Source of the DNA: Sediminimonas qiaohouensis DSM 21189
Lineage (GTDB): Bacteria; Pseudomonadota; Alphaproteobacteria; Rhodobacterales; Rhodobacteraceae
Length of the DNA: 64,000 nucleotides
Assembly (NCBI RefSeq): GCF_000423645.1
Contig: NZ_AUIJ01000006.1
Location: 87,473-151,472 of the forward strand
Reading direction: 5' to 3'
Position numbers and translations under genes: made by a program. This document shows, piece by piece, positions 18,219 through 29,064 of this stretch; within the stretch, counting starts at the first letter, position 1, and every line of letters starts with the position of its first letter. The notes under the pieces were generated by a model that was given only the letters and a program-made list of their open reading frames with translations, was not told the DNA's origin and ran no database searches.

Positions 18219-18367
18219 GCTTGCCGCGGGCAGCGCCCGACCCGCGCGGGGCGGCTAAGGGCGGAGCGCGACGGCGCCTCAAAGACCATGCGGCGCGCCT
18301 GCAAGGCAACCTTCGCCACAAGCGCCCGCCCCGTAGGGGGGCGGGTCGGGCGCTGCCCGGGGCAAGC
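18219..18367. repeat. 27-nt inverted repeat between cysS and cimA
   Basis: Arms at 18219-18245 and 18341-18367 are reverse complements at 26 of 27 positions, with a 95-base spacer. The conserved inner part is gggcagcgcccgacccgc against gcgggtcgggcgctgccc. It lies in the 265-base gap after cysS and before cimA (both minus strand). It could be a terminator with a large loop or a small mobile repeat. Nothing else is evident in the gap. Confidence 0.6.
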
Positions 18368-18396
18368 CCGGGCGGAGCGACTGAACCCGGCGCACA

Positions 18397-19827
<1,431 letters not shown>

Positions 19828-20215
19828 CGTCTTCCTCGCACGCGGGTGGACCGGGGCCTGCGCGGCGGGCTTAACAACTTCGATCAGTGTTTGGAATGCA
19901 AAAGCACGGCCCGCCGGAGAACTCTCAGCAGATTATAATGCAGCAGATGGGGGCGGTGCAGGTGCTCATGGGGCAAGATTTACGCCTTTGGCAACGCGGG
20001 CGCAACGGAAAATGCGCGTGGGAGGCACAAGCCGGGCGAGCGTCTGCCCGTGGGATGGCGCAGCGACGACCGCGCCAGTCACTTTATCCCCGCCACACAC
20101 CTCCCAAAGATCAATGGCAGTGCCACACCGCAAACGCGCCAGCCCGCTCGAACGGGCAGGCGCTCGCCCGGCGCCTGTCGGCGCCATTCGGGCGGGGTGC
20201 CCAGCGTGGCCCGGC
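19828..20215. other. 388-base intergenic region, no gene supported
   Basis: Between the cysS start and the DUF3179 stop. Short frames exist on both strands but show no recognisable domain, ribosome-binding site or homology I can name. A small hairpin (gcccg/cgggc with loop ctcgaa, about 20141-20156) could end DUF3179 transcription. The upstream part presumably holds the cysS promoter. Confidence 0.4.
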
Positions 20216-21214
20216 TCAGTCGGCGCTGGCCGCGCCGTCCTTGCCCAGCATCCATTCGCCATCGGGCCAGAAGGCGTGGAACGCGAAGGCGAACATCAGG
20301 TCATGGGCGACATCGCGGCCGTGCCCGTCGCGCACGCGTACGTTGCCCACGTCGCGCCCCTGCCCGATACTGGCGGTATCCAGCGCCGAGGCCTGGCCGG
20401 ACTGCCACGTGATGGTCAGCCCCGCCTCGGTGATGCGCCCTTCCTCGCGCAGGCGGGTCAGCGGCCAGGCCCGCCCCCCCACGCGCAGCACGCGCACCAG
20501 CGGATCGATCCCGTGGGGCGGGTCCTCGCCGTCATAAAGGAACGGTTCGCGGGCGCTGTCGTAGTTGCGGTAAGGGTTTTGCCCATAGGCGCGCGAATAG
20601 GATGGCTCGTCCATCACCAGGCCGTCTGGATGCGCGGTGCGGAACGCCTTCCAGCTTTCCATCCATGTGGGCAGCGATTTCAGCTCGACCCCGGTCATGC
20701 GCCCGACGATGCCGCGCCCAACCGCCTGTTGCCACCAGCTCTGGGTCTGGCGGTCGTACATAATCATGTCGGAATTGCGCAGCTTGCCCGACACCCCGAA
20801 CCACAGCACCCGGTCGCCGACGCGCCGGTCGAAGGTCATGCCGGAGTTGCACAGCGGGCAGAAGGTGACGGCGATCGGGATATCGGCGACCTCGTCGTTT
20901 ACGATCTCGTGCCACATCAGGTAGCGGATCGGGTAAGCGCGCGGGCGGGCGCCGTCGATGGTGACGGTGATCACCGGTTCGCGCGGCGACAGGCGGGTTT
21001 CGGCATCCGCGGGCAGGAACTCGGGATCGCTCAGCGCCGGGATGCCATCCTTGGGCGGGCCACCCGAGATGATCTCGGACCAGTCATCGATGGCGGATTT
21101 GTCGAAATCGGTGCGCGGCCATTCGTCCTCCCACATGGCGGGATAGGCTGTCGCGGCAGGCGCGGCTGACAGCGCCAGCGTGGCGGCAAGGGCGGCAAGT
21201 ATCAGGCGGGGCAT
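20216..21214 (-). CDS. DUF3179 domain-containing exported protein
   Basis: 332-residue protein with a clear signal peptide (MPRLILAALAATLALSAAPA, cleavage near ATA-YP). The start ATG at 21214 is preceded by AAAGGAG. The DUF3179 body includes the conserved TFCPLCNSGMTFDR and WFGVSGKLRNSDMIMYDRQT blocks and SWWQQAVGRG. The CPLC pair suggests a metal or redox site, but the family's role is not known. It should be periplasmic. It is followed upstream on the same strand by DUF4336, cyclophilin and cyclophilin genes, possibly one transcript. Confidence 0.9.
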   Translation of the reverse strand: MPRLILAALAATLALSAAPAATAYPAMWEDEWPRTDFDKSAIDDWSEIISGGPPKDGIPALSDPEFLPADAETRLSPREPVITVTIDGARPRAYPIRYLMWHEIVNDEVADIPIAVTFCPLCNSGMTFDRRVGDRVLWFGVSGKLRNSDMIMYDRQTQSWWQQAVGRGIVGRMTGVELKSLPTWMESWKAFRTAHPDGLVMDEPSYSRAYGQNPYRNYDSAREPFLYDGEDPPHGIDPLVRVLRVGGRAWPLTRLREEGRITEAGLTITWQSGQASALDTASIGQGRDVGNVRVRDGHGRDVAHDLMFAFAFHAFWPDGEWMLGKDGAASAD

Positions 21215-21308
21215 CGCATTGCTCCTTTTGCAAGGGAACCCCAAGGATGCCGCGAATTGCGCCACCGCGACAGCCCCCCGCACGCGGTTGTGACGCGCCG
21301 TGTGCGCC

Positions 21309-22046
21309 TCAGACCCGGCGGCGCAGGGTGCGGCGAAACGCGCGGCGCAGCTCTGCCGCGCCATCGCCCTGGTACCAGCGCCCGTGCGCCAGGACGATCC
21401 GCTCGGGCGCCCAGGCGATCATCGTCTCGACCGCCTCTGCCAGCGCCGCCTTGTCGCGAAAGCTGAATGCCATGTCGGGGGGCATCTTGCCATCACCATC
21501 GGTGATCCCCGCCAGCCAGACCAGCGGCCGCATCCACAGCGGTATCTTGGACGGCTCGAAATTTTCGATCAGGTCGGTCAGGATCAGGGTGCGGCTGGCG
21601 ATGTGAAAAAACACCGCCTCGCGGTGCACGGCGCTGCCCTCGACGATGATCTGCTCGATCTGACCGGCCCAGGGCGCCGCGGCCTGCGGCCCCAGATCAT
21701 GATCGAAACGCAGCTCCATCCCCTTGCTGGCCGCCCGCGCGGCCACGCCCGGCGCGGCCCAGGCCTGTGCACCGGGAAACGCGGCCTGCCAATCGGCGAT
21801 ATGGGCGTAGTGTATCCAGTTGGGCGCGATCAGGTGGCGCACCGGGCCCTGCGCCACAAGCTCGGCCTTGAGCGCCTCGGTCATCCGGGTGGGCGAATGC
21901 ACCCACAGGTCCCCGTTTTCCAGCCGCACCACCGTGGCGCGGGTGGAAAAGGGCAGGCCATAGAACCTGATGGCCGGCCCGTCGATAAGCCAGATCCCCT
22001 CGCCCACGGGTTTGAGCGTGTTGAGGGGCTCGTAGCCGGTGGGCAT
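21309..22046 (-). CDS. DUF4336 domain-containing protein
   Basis: 245-residue protein of the DUF4336 family, which has a metallo-beta-lactamase-like outline. It begins with strands (GEGIWLIDGPAIRFYGL), then HSPTRMTEALKAELVAQGPV and HLIAPNWIHYAHIADW in place of the canonical HxHxDH motif. VFFHIASRTLILTDLIENF and VLAHGRWYQGDG follow. Most canonical zinc residues of the lactamase fold are not obvious, so enzymatic activity is uncertain. The gene starts five bases after the periplasmic cyclophilin stop. Confidence 0.85.
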   Translation of the reverse strand: MPTGYEPLNTLKPVGEGIWLIDGPAIRFYGLPFSTRATVVRLENGDLWVHSPTRMTEALKAELVAQGPVRHLIAPNWIHYAHIADWQAAFPGAQAWAAPGVAARAASKGMELRFDHDLGPQAAAPWAGQIEQIIVEGSAVHREAVFFHIASRTLILTDLIENFEPSKIPLWMRPLVWLAGITDGDGKMPPDMAFSFRDKAALAEAVETMIAWAPERIVLAHGRWYQGDGAAELRRAFRRTLRRRV

Positions 22047-22050
22047 GGCG

Positions 22051-22620
22051 CTACTCCGTGACCGTGACCGTGCTCATCGCGTCCGGGCGGCCGATCACCG
22101 AGCCATTCTGCCCCTTGCCGCGCTTGATAGCGTCGATCACCTCCATGCCGTCTGTGACACGGCCCACGGCGGTGTATTGCCCATTGAGGAAATGCCCCGC
22201 CTTGAACATGATGAAGAACTGCGAGTTGGCCGAATCCGGGTCCTGCGATCGGGCCATGCCTACCACGCCCCGATCGAACGGTACGTCCGAGAACTCGGCC
22301 TCAAGGTTGGGCAGGTCCGAGCCGCCCATGCCCGCGCGGGACATGTCGCCACCTTCAACCTTGCCGAATTGCACATCGCCGGTTTGGGCCATGAACCCGT
22401 CGATCACCCGGTGAAAGGCAACGCCGTCATAGGCGCCGCGCGCGGCCAGGGTGGTCAGGCGCTCAGCGTGGTTGGGGGCGACATCCTCGAACAGATCGAT
22501 GGTGACGGTGCCGTTCGCGCCCTCGCCCGCGATCTCGATCTCCAGGCCGGCGGCGATGGCGGCCGCGGGGCCGGCGATCAGGGCCAGCGCAGCCAGCGGG
22601 GCAAGAAATGGCTTAAGCAT
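22051..22620 (-). CDS. periplasmic peptidyl-prolyl cis-trans isomerase (cyclophilin)
   Basis: 189-residue cyclophilin with an N-terminal signal peptide ([20 protein letters not shown]). The core has [17 protein letters not shown] with the catalytic arginine in FHRVI, then SGxSDLPN-like loops and SQFFIMF. It assists folding of exported proteins. Its ATG lies eight bases inside the 3' end of the next cyclophilin gene, so the two are coupled. The pair looks like a duplication in which one copy became exported. Confidence 0.94.
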   Translation of the reverse strand: MLKPFLAPLAALALIAGPAAAIAAGLEIEIAGEGANGTVTIDLFEDVAPNHAERLTTLAARGAYDGVAFHRVIDGFMAQTGDVQFGKVEGGDMSRAGMGGSDLPNLEAEFSDVPFDRGVVGMARSQDPDSANSQFFIMFKAGHFLNGQYTAVGRVTDGMEVIDAIKRGKGQNGSVIGRPDAMSTVTVTE

Positions 22621-23119
22621 CGGCGGCCACCTTCATGCTGATCATGCGGTCGGGGTTCGCGGGCGGCTCGCCTCGGGTGATGGCATCGACATGCTCCATC
22701 CCCGAAATCACGCGGCCATAGACGGTGTATTGCCCGTTGAGGAAATGGTTGTCGGAAAAGCTGATGAAGAATTGCGAGTTGGCCGAATTGGGGTTGGCCG
22801 AGCGTGCCGCGCCAAGGGTGCCGCGATCATGCGGGATGCGCGAGAATTCCGCCGGAAGATCGGGCAGATCCGAGCCGCCGGTGCCGGCGCGACCAGGGTT
22901 GTAATCCTTTTCCATGTTGGCATGGCGCACATCGCCGGTCTGGGCCATGAAGCCTTCGATCACGCGGTGAAAGGCGACGTTATCGTAGGCGCCCGCGCGG
23001 GCCAGCTCCTTGATCCGCTCGCAATGCTGCGGGGCGACATCGGGCAACAGCTCGATCGTGACGGTGCCGTCCTTCAGCTCGATCAGGATGGTGTTCTCGG
23101 GGTCTTTGATCTCGGCCAT
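22613..23119 (-). CDS. cytoplasmic peptidyl-prolyl cis-trans isomerase (cyclophilin)
   Basis: 168-residue cyclophilin without a signal peptide, starting [20 protein letters not shown] at the ATG at 23119. The active-site segment is [17 protein letters not shown] and [20 protein letters not shown] follows. It is close in sequence to the exported paralogue encoded immediately downstream, with an eight-base overlap. It is divergent from pgk across a 178-base gap. Confidence 0.94.
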   Translation of the reverse strand: MAEIKDPENTILIELKDGTVTIELLPDVAPQHCERIKELARAGAYDNVAFHRVIEGFMAQTGDVRHANMEKDYNPGRAGTGGSDLPDLPAEFSRIPHDRGTLGAARSANPNSANSQFFISFSDNHFLNGQYTVYGRVISGMEHVDAITRGEPPANPDRMISMKVAADA

Positions 23120-23297
23120 GCGTGGGCCTCCTTGGGGTTGGGTGCGTTGCGCTCGATACCTAGTCTGCGCGCGCACGATTGCCAAGGGCACCATAGCGAG
23201 ACAGCGGCGCCGCGCCGGCATGCGGCATCGGGGGCGGTTGACCTGCGCGCCGCGACAGGCCAAGACAAGCGCCGATCAAGCCGACAAGGAGAGCAGC

Positions 23298-24482
23298 ATG
23301 CGCTGGAAAACCCTCGACGACATGGACCTGGCCGGAAAGCGCGTTCTGGTGCGCGTCGACATCAACGTGCCGGTCGAGAACGGGCGCGTGAGCGACACCA
23401 CCCGGATTGAGCGCATCGTGCCGACGGTGCGCGACATCCTTGCCGCCGGGGCGCAGCCGATCCTGTGCGCGCATTTCGACCGGCCCCAGGGCCGCGTGGT
23501 GGATGCCATGAGCCTGCGCGTCGTGGTGCCCGCGCTGGAAAAGGCGCTGGGCACGAAAGTGGTGCTGATCGCGACGCTGGACGCCGCCGAGGCCCGCCCC
23601 GACGAGGCCCGCGAGGCCGGCGTTGTCCTTCTGGAGAACATACGCTTTCACCCCGGCGAAGAGACCAACGACGACGGCCTGGCGCGGCGGCTGGCGGGGC
23701 TGGCGGATATCTATTGCAACGATGCCTTTTCGGCGGCGCACCGCGCCCATGCCAGCACCGAGGGCGTGGCGCATCACCTGCCCTCCTGCGCCGGACGCCT
23801 GATGGAGGCCGAGCTGCGCGCGCTTGAGGCGGCGCTGGGCGATCCGCAGCGGCCGGTCGCGGCGGTGGTCGGCGGCGCCAAGGTATCGACCAAGCTGGAC
23901 CTGCTGGGCAATCTGGTGGGGCGGGTCGATCACCTGATCATCGGCGGCGGCATGGCCAACACCTTTCTCGCGGCGCAGGGCATCGACGTGGGCAAATCCT
24001 TGTGCGAACACGACATGACCGAAACCGCCCGCGCGATCATGGCCAAGGCGCAAGGCGCTGGCTGCGAGATCATCCTGCCGGTCGACGTAGTGGTCGCGCG
24101 CGAGTTTGCGGCGGGCGCCCCGCACGAGGTGGTGCCGGCCACCGAATGCCCCGAGGACGCGATGATCCTCGACGCAGGCCCGCAAAGCGTGGCGCGCGTG
24201 AACACGGCCCTGGACGGGGCACGCACGCTGATATGGAACGGCCCGCTGGGCGCGTTCGAAATCGCCCCCTTCGACACCGCCACCAACGCCGCCGCCGCCC
24301 ATGCCGCCGAACTCAGCCGCGCCGGCAAGCTGGTCTCGGTCGCAGGCGGCGGCGATACCGTCGCCGCGCTCAACAAGGCCGGAGCCGCCGAGGCATTCAC
24401 CTATATCAGCACCGCCGGCGGCGCGTTCCTGGAATGGATGGAGGGAAAGACCCTGCCGGGGGTCGCCGCGTTGGAAGGCTGA
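23298..24482 (+). CDS. pgk: phosphoglycerate kinase
   Basis: 394-residue glycolytic and gluconeogenic kinase that interconverts 1,3-bisphosphoglycerate and 3-phosphoglycerate. The N-terminal substrate domain starts [16 protein letters not shown]. The block HFDRPQG replaces the usual HLGRP. The nucleotide domain has [14 protein letters not shown] and a C-terminal [13 protein letters not shown] plus [20 protein letters not shown]. The ATG at 23298 follows AAGGAGAGC. The class I aldolase lies downstream after a hairpin, so glycolytic genes cluster here. Confidence 0.97.
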   Translation: MRWKTLDDMDLAGKRVLVRVDINVPVENGRVSDTTRIERIVPTVRDILAAGAQPILCAHFDRPQGRVVDAMSLRVVVPALEKALGTKVVLIATLDAAEARPDEAREAGVVLLENIRFHPGEETNDDGLARRLAGLADIYCNDAFSAAHRAHASTEGVAHHLPSCAGRLMEAELRALEAALGDPQRPVAAVVGGAKVSTKLDLLGNLVGRVDHLIIGGGMANTFLAAQGIDVGKSLCEHDMTETARAIMAKAQGAGCEIILPVDVVVAREFAAGAPHEVVPATECPEDAMILDAGPQSVARVNTALDGARTLIWNGPLGAFEIAPFDTATNAAAAHAAELSRAGKLVSVAGGGDTVAALNKAGAAEAFTYISTAGGAFLEWMEGKTLPGVAALEG

Positions 24483-24502
24483 TCCGCCCCGCACCTCCCC
24501 CG

Positions 24503-24539
24503 CTTCATCTTGCCCCAAATACTCTCGGGCCGAAGGCCC
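24503..24539 (+). repeat. dispersed intergenic element, copy 3
   Basis: Core at 24503-24529, close to the copy at 11931, running into a gggcc/ggccc hairpin (24527-24531 with 24535-24539). The gggggc hairpin of copies 1, 2 and 5 is missing. It lies 20 bases after the pgk stop. Confidence 0.55.
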
Positions 24540-24540
24540 C

Positions 24541-24573
24541 GCTTGCGCCTTTTCCGCCAGGAAAAGCGCAAGC
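24541..24573 (+). terminator. long hairpin terminator after pgk
   Basis: Arms 24541-24555 and 24560-24573 pair over gcttgcgc/gcgcaagc and cttttcc/ggaaaag with one bulged base and a 4-base loop. It is located between pgk and the aldolase gene, so the two are probably separate transcripts. Confidence 0.55.
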
Positions 24574-24699
24574 TTGCCAAGCGCGCCCGGGCACCGGGCG
24601 CTCCTTTGGGCCCGCCCCTGTTCGCGCAAACAATTTGCATGCGGGGCCGTGCGAAAATACACCTGCCCAAAGCATTTTGGCACAAGAGGTATTCAAGGG

Positions 24700-25629
24700 A
24701 TGAAAACGACACGTCGCGTGCAGCGCATACTGGCCAATTACGAGGGCGAAACACCGGGCGTGAAGGCGCAGCTCAACCGCCTGCTGATGACCGGAAAGCT
24801 GGCCGGGACGGGGCGGATGATCATCCTGCCAGTCGACCAGGGGTTCGAACATGGCCCCGCGCGCAGTTTCGCCCCCAACCCCGACGGCTATGATCCGCAT
24901 TACCATTACCGGCTGGCAATCGACGCGGGCCTGAGCGCCTACGCCGCGCCGCTGGGCATGCTCGAGGCGGGCGCGGACACATTCGCCGGGCAGATACCCA
25001 CGATCCTGAAATGCAACAGCGCCAATTCCCTGATGAGCGATGGCTGCGGCAAGAACCAGGCGGTGACCGCCAGCGTCGATGACGCCCTGCGGCTGGGCGC
25101 GGCGGCGATCGGGTTCACGATCTATCCCGGCTCGGATTGCGCGCTGGAGATGTTCGAGGAGATCGTGGAGATGCGCCGCGAGGCCGCCGCGAAGGGCGTG
25201 GCGACGGTGATCTGGTCCTACCCGCGCGGCGAGGGCATCACCAAGCCCGGCGAAACCGCCATCGACGTGGCCGCCTATGCCGCACAGATCGCGGCGCAGA
25301 TCGGGGCGCATGTCATCAAGATCAAGCTAAGCAGCGATCACGTCATGCTCCCCGAGGCACGGGACGTCTACGAGGCGCAGGGCATCGACATCGCCAGCCA
25401 GGCCGCGCGTGTGCGTCATTGCATGCAGGCGGCCTTTGGCGGACGGCGGATCGTGGTGTTCTCGGGCGGTGCCAAGAAGGACGAGAGCAGCGTCTACGAC
25501 GACGCCCGCGCGGTCCGCGACGGCGGCGGCAACGGCTCGATCATCGGACGCAACACGTTCCAACGCCCGCGCGGCGAGGCGCTGGAGATGCTGGCGAAGC
25601 TGGCCGACATCTACAAGGATCGCGCCTAA
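24700..25629 (+). CDS. class I fructose-bisphosphate aldolase (FbaB/DhnA type)
   Basis: 309-residue DhnA-family aldolase that cleaves fructose 1,6-bisphosphate through a Schiff base. The N-terminal blocks are MIILPVDQGFEHGPARSF and AAPLGMLEAG. The active-site lysine is in HVIKIKLSSDH (K207 or K209). The phosphate-binding VVFSGGAKKDE and IIGRNTFQRP are at the C-terminal end. The ATG at 24700 is preceded by AAGGG. It is convergent with aidB, with a copy of the dispersed element between. Confidence 0.93.
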   Translation: MKTTRRVQRILANYEGETPGVKAQLNRLLMTGKLAGTGRMIILPVDQGFEHGPARSFAPNPDGYDPHYHYRLAIDAGLSAYAAPLGMLEAGADTFAGQIPTILKCNSANSLMSDGCGKNQAVTASVDDALRLGAAAIGFTIYPGSDCALEMFEEIVEMRREAAAKGVATVIWSYPRGEGITKPGETAIDVAAYAAQIAAQIGAHVIKIKLSSDHVMLPEARDVYEAQGIDIASQAARVRHCMQAAFGGRRIVVFSGGAKKDESSVYDDARAVRDGGGNGSIIGRNTFQRPRGEALEMLAKLADIYKDRA

Positions 25630-25761
25630 GGGCGGGCCGGGGATAAGGGCGCACCGGGCGCCAGCCCTTTTCAATTCGTGGCGCAAGTCTAGGCGCGGGG
25701 AGACGGGCGGCCCGGCGATGCGCGGCGGGCTTCGCCCTTGATTCAGCGCGGAGCGCGATTT

Positions 25762-25783
25762 GAGTATTTTTGGCAAGATGAAG
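25762..25783 (-). repeat. dispersed intergenic element, copy 4 (inverted)
   Basis: gagtatttttggcaagatga plus ag is the reverse complement of the core seen at 11931 and 24503. It lies just beyond the aidB stop, between the convergent ends of the aldolase gene and aidB. No gggggc hairpin accompanies it. Confidence 0.55.
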
Positions 25784-25791
25784 GGGCGGTC

Positions 25792-27441
25792 CTACTCGGG
25801 GGCGGTGCCGATGCGGGCGAGGATGGCGTCGAAATCGAGGCCCGAGACCGCGCCGATGGTGGCGCCGCGCTGCCCGGCGAGGCGGGTGGCGATGTAGCCG
25901 TCGGCGACGGCGCCCGGGGCCTCGGCGATCAGGTGGGATGCCGCCAGGAGCTGCGCCAGAGAGTCGGTGAACCAGCGCGCCTCGGACTCGGGCGGCAGGG
26001 CGGGCCAGCGCTTGAAATGCGCATCCAGCGCCGCGTCGTAGCGCGGATCGGTGTCCCGCACCGAGGCCAGTTGCGCGCGCAGCGCGTGCACGGCCAACGG
26101 CGCCTTTGCCAGGGTGCGCAGGATATCGAGGCAGATAACGTTGCCCGAGCCCTCCCATATGCCGTTGAGCGGCGCCTCGCGGTAGAGCATGGGCATCGGC
26201 GTTTCCTCGATATAGCCCATGCCGCCGAGGGCCTCGAGCGCCTCGTAGATCATCACCGGGGCGCGTTTGTTGTTGAGGTACTTGGCCAGTGCCACGGCGA
26301 TGCGGGAATAGGCGCGGCCGACGGCGCAATCATCATCGAAGGCGCGCGCGGCGCCCATGGCCAGCGCCAGCGCGCTCTCCCATTCCAACGTCAGGTCGGC
26401 CATCACCGCGCGCATCAGAGGCTGATCGATCAGGCGCCGCTGAAACGCCGAGCGTCCGGACACCCACCATGACGCCTCGGACAGGGCGGCGCGCATCAGG
26501 CCGGCGGGCGCGATGGCGGTATCCAGGCGGGTGTGGTGGACCATCTCGATGATCGTCTTGACGCCTGCGCCCTCTTCGCCCAGGCGCCAGGCGCGGGTGT
26601 TGTCATACTCGATTTCGCACGAGGCATTGGCGCGGTTGCCCAGTTTATCCTTGAGGCGCTGCACATATAGCCGGTTGCGCCCCTCCTCGAGCCAGCGGGG
26701 CACGAGAAAGCAGGTCAGCCCGCCATCCGCCTGCGCCAGTGTCAGGAAGGCGTCCGACATCGGCGCCGAGCAGAACCACTTGTGCCCGGTCAGGCGGTAA
26801 TGGGCACCCCCGTCCTGCACGGCGCGGGTGGAGTTGGCGCGCACGTCCGAGCCGCCCTGTTTCTCGGTCATTGCCATGCCGATGGTGGCGCCGCGTTTTT
26901 GCGCCACGGGGGCGATCGCAGGGTCATAGTCGTGCGACAGCAGCGCCGGGCGCCACTGTGACGACAGCCCGGGATCGGCGGCCAGCGCGGGCACGCCGGC
27001 ATAGGTCATGGTGAGCGGGCAGCAGGTGCCGGGCTCGACCTGGCTGAGCATGTAGCACAGGGCGGCGTGGGTGGCGTGGCCGGCGGGGCGGGCGCCGCCC
27101 GTGGGGTGCCAGGCACTGGCAGCGTAGCCGTGGCGCAGGCCCAGATCCATCATCGCGTGGTAGCCGGCGTTGAAATGCACCTCGTCGATGCGGCGCCCGG
27201 CGCGATCATGGGGCAGCAGTCGAGGCGGATCGCGGCGGGCCTCGGCGGCGTTGTGGCGGGCCTCATCGCTGCCGAAGGCATCGCCGGCAGCCTCGATCGC
27301 GGCGGCATCGGCGCCCGCGCGCGCGACGTGATCGTGCAGCACTGGATCGTTTTGCCAGAGGGACAAATCGCCGGTGCGCGGGACGGGTTGGTTCTCGACC
27401 TCGTGGGTGGCCAGATCCGAAATCGGCGCGGGGTGTGTCAT
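25792..27441 (-). CDS. AidB-type acyl-CoA dehydrogenase family flavoprotein
   Basis: 549-residue member of the acyl-CoA dehydrogenase superfamily, AidB branch. The length and the blocks MTEKQGGSDVRANST, LTGHKWFCSAPMSDAFL, RLKDKLGNRANASCEIEY and APLNGIWEGSGNVICLDILR match E. coli AidB closely. E. coli AidB binds FAD and DNA and is induced with the adaptive response to alkylation. The start at 27441 (MTHPAPISDL) is supported by the fall-off of family similarity upstream. A short AidB-typical C-terminal domain follows the dehydrogenase core. No ada gene is seen in the window, although an AlkA-like glycosylase lies at 12.7 kb. Confidence 0.9.
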   Translation of the reverse strand: MTHPAPISDLATHEVENQPVPRTGDLSLWQNDPVLHDHVARAGADAAAIEAAGDAFGSDEARHNAAEARRDPPRLLPHDRAGRRIDEVHFNAGYHAMMDLGLRHGYAASAWHPTGGARPAGHATHAALCYMLSQVEPGTCCPLTMTYAGVPALAADPGLSSQWRPALLSHDYDPAIAPVAQKRGATIGMAMTEKQGGSDVRANSTRAVQDGGAHYRLTGHKWFCSAPMSDAFLTLAQADGGLTCFLVPRWLEEGRNRLYVQRLKDKLGNRANASCEIEYDNTRAWRLGEEGAGVKTIIEMVHHTRLDTAIAPAGLMRAALSEASWWVSGRSAFQRRLIDQPLMRAVMADLTLEWESALALAMGAARAFDDDCAVGRAYSRIAVALAKYLNNKRAPVMIYEALEALGGMGYIEETPMPMLYREAPLNGIWEGSGNVICLDILRTLAKAPLAVHALRAQLASVRDTDPRYDAALDAHFKRWPALPPESEARWFTDSLAQLLAASHLIAEAPGAVADGYIATRLAGQRGATIGAVSGLDFDAILARIGTAPE

Positions 27442-27601
27442 GTAAGCCTCCGTTGTCGCGGCACAATGCCAGCGGGGTGCGCGCCGATCCAGCATACTGC
27501 AGCGACACGGTGGCACGAAGAACGGGGATTCACAAAGCGATTCGGGTGTGCCATTGTTACACGCAGGCCGGGGGAAACCGGCGTATCGACGAGGCAGAGC
27601 A

Positions 27602-27901
27602 ATGGGATCGCGCAGAAATCCGGCGATAGGGATGCTGGTCTTCATGGCGTTGGCCGTGATGGTGGGCAGCTATTTCACCTTCGCCGCCGTGCGCGGGGAT
27701 TACGGCCTGTTTCGCCGCGCCGAGGTGCAGGCGCATGCCGACACGCTGCGCACCGAGCTGTCCCGCCTGCAAGCCGAGGTGGCGCGGATGGAAAACCTGA
27801 CGCGGCGGCTGTCGGACGATTACCTTGACCTGGATCTGCTGGACGAGCAGGCGCGCGACGTGCTGGGCATGATCCGCGCCGATGAGATCGTCGTGCGGTA
27901 G
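27602..27901 (+). CDS. FtsB/DivIC-like septum formation initiator protein
   Basis: 99-residue bitopic membrane protein. It has a short basic N-terminus, one TM (IGMLVFMALAVMVGSYFTFA, about 8-27), then a coiled coil (TLRTELSRLQAEVARMENLT) and the C-terminal DLDLLDEQARDVLGMIRADE block of the DivIC/FtsB family. It would act in the FtsQLB complex of the divisome. The gene precedes the pyruvate dehydrogenase operon, a gene order common in alphaproteobacteria. The ATG at 27602 is chosen because TM placement and family length fit; upstream in-frame codons are not family-like. Confidence 0.9.
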   Translation: MGSRRNPAIGMLVFMALAVMVGSYFTFAAVRGDYGLFRRAEVQAHADTLRTELSRLQAEVARMENLTRRLSDDYLDLDLLDEQARDVLGMIRADEIVVR

Positions 27902-27994
27902 CGGGGTGCCGCGGCCCGGCGCGGCGCCGGGCGACACCCTATCCCACCCCACCATGCACTTTGCTCTCGCACCCGCGCGCATGATAGGGTATGC

Positions 27995-28014
27995 ATAGTT
28001 TAACGCTAAACTAT
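27995..28014. promoter_or_regulatory. operator-like dyad upstream of pdhA
   Basis: Perfect 8-bp arms atagttta / taaactat around acgc, centred about 35 bases before the pdhA ATG, in an AT-rich island within very GC-rich sequence. This is the size and layout of a binding site for a dimeric regulator controlling the pdh operon. The regulator family cannot be told from the site alone. Confidence 0.5.
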
Positions 28015-28039
28015 TGATCCTTCCGGGAGGTGAAGCCGC

Positions 28040-29050
28040 ATGGCAGCCAGAAAAACCCAAAAGAAACCAAACGTTTCCGCCGACGAGCTGAAGCAGTATT
28101 ATCGCGACATGCTGCTGATCCGGCGATTCGAGGAGAAAGCCGGTCAGCTTTACGGGATGGGTCTGATCGGCGGGTTCTGTCACCTCTATATCGGGCAGGA
28201 GGCGGTCGTTGTCGGCCTTGAGGCCGCAGCCGAGGACGGCGACAAGCGCATCACCACCTACCGCGATCACGGTCATATGCTGGCATGCGGGATGAACCCC
28301 GACGGCGTCATGGCCGAGCTGACCGGCCGCAGCGACGGCTATTCCGCCGGCAAGGGCGGCTCGATGCACATGTTCTCGAAAGACAAGCATTTCTACGGCG
28401 GGCACGGCATCGTGGGGGCCAACGTGCCGCTGGGCGCGGGGCTGGCGTTTTCCGACAAGTACCGCGGCAACGACCGGGTGACATTCACCTATTTCGGCGA
28501 TGGCGCGGCCAACCAGGGGCAGGTGTACGAGACGTTCAACATGGCCGCGCTGTGGGACTTGCCGGTGGTGTTCGTGATCGAGAACAACCAGTACGCCATG
28601 GGCACATCGCAAAAGCGGTCCACCTCGACCCCCGACATCTATACCCGCGGCGAGGCGTTCGGCATCCCCGGCGAGGCGGTCGATGGCATGGACGTGCTGG
28701 CCGTCAAGGAAGCGGGCGACAAGGCGGTTGCGCACTGCCGCTCGGGCAAGGGGCCGTATATCCTTGAGATCAAGACATACCGCTATCGCGGTCATTCGAT
28801 GTCGGACCCGGCGAAATACCGCACCCGCGAGGAAGTGCAGAAGATGCGCGAAGAAAAAGACGCCATCGAGCATGTCCGCGAATTGCTGCTGTCGGGCAAG
28901 CACGCCACCGAGGAGGATCTCAAGGCGATCGACAAGGAGATCAAGGGCATCGTCAATGCCAGCGCCGAGTTCGCCAAGGACAGCCCCGAGCCGGACGAGG
29001 CCGAGCTGTGGACCGACATCTACGCCACCGAAATTCCGCAGGAAGCGTGA
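28040..29050 (+). CDS. pdhA: pyruvate dehydrogenase E1 component, alpha subunit
   Basis: 336-residue thiamine-diphosphate-dependent E1 alpha subunit. The ThDP motif starts at [14 protein letters not shown] and ends near [10 protein letters not shown]. The phosphorylation-loop region [13 protein letters not shown] is present, as in mitochondrial-type E1 alpha. A good ribosome-binding site (GGGAGG) lies before the ATG. It is first of the pdhA-pdhB-pdhC operon: pdhB starts 14 bases after its stop. Confidence 0.97.
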   Translation: MAARKTQKKPNVSADELKQYYRDMLLIRRFEEKAGQLYGMGLIGGFCHLYIGQEAVVVGLEAAAEDGDKRITTYRDHGHMLACGMNPDGVMAELTGRSDGYSAGKGGSMHMFSKDKHFYGGHGIVGANVPLGAGLAFSDKYRGNDRVTFTYFGDGAANQGQVYETFNMAALWDLPVVFVIENNQYAMGTSQKRSTSTPDIYTRGEAFGIPGEAVDGMDVLAVKEAGDKAVAHCRSGKGPYILEIKTYRYRGHSMSDPAKYRTREEVQKMREEKDAIEHVRELLLSGKHATEEDLKAIDKEIKGIVNASAEFAKDSPEPDEAELWTDIYATEIPQEA

Positions 29051-29064
29051 GGGAGAAACCGACA

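Noticed and set aside
19966..20262. 98-codon minus-strand frame between DUF3179 and cysS
   Set aside because: It overlaps the end of DUF3179 out of frame, with no domain or ribosome-binding site.
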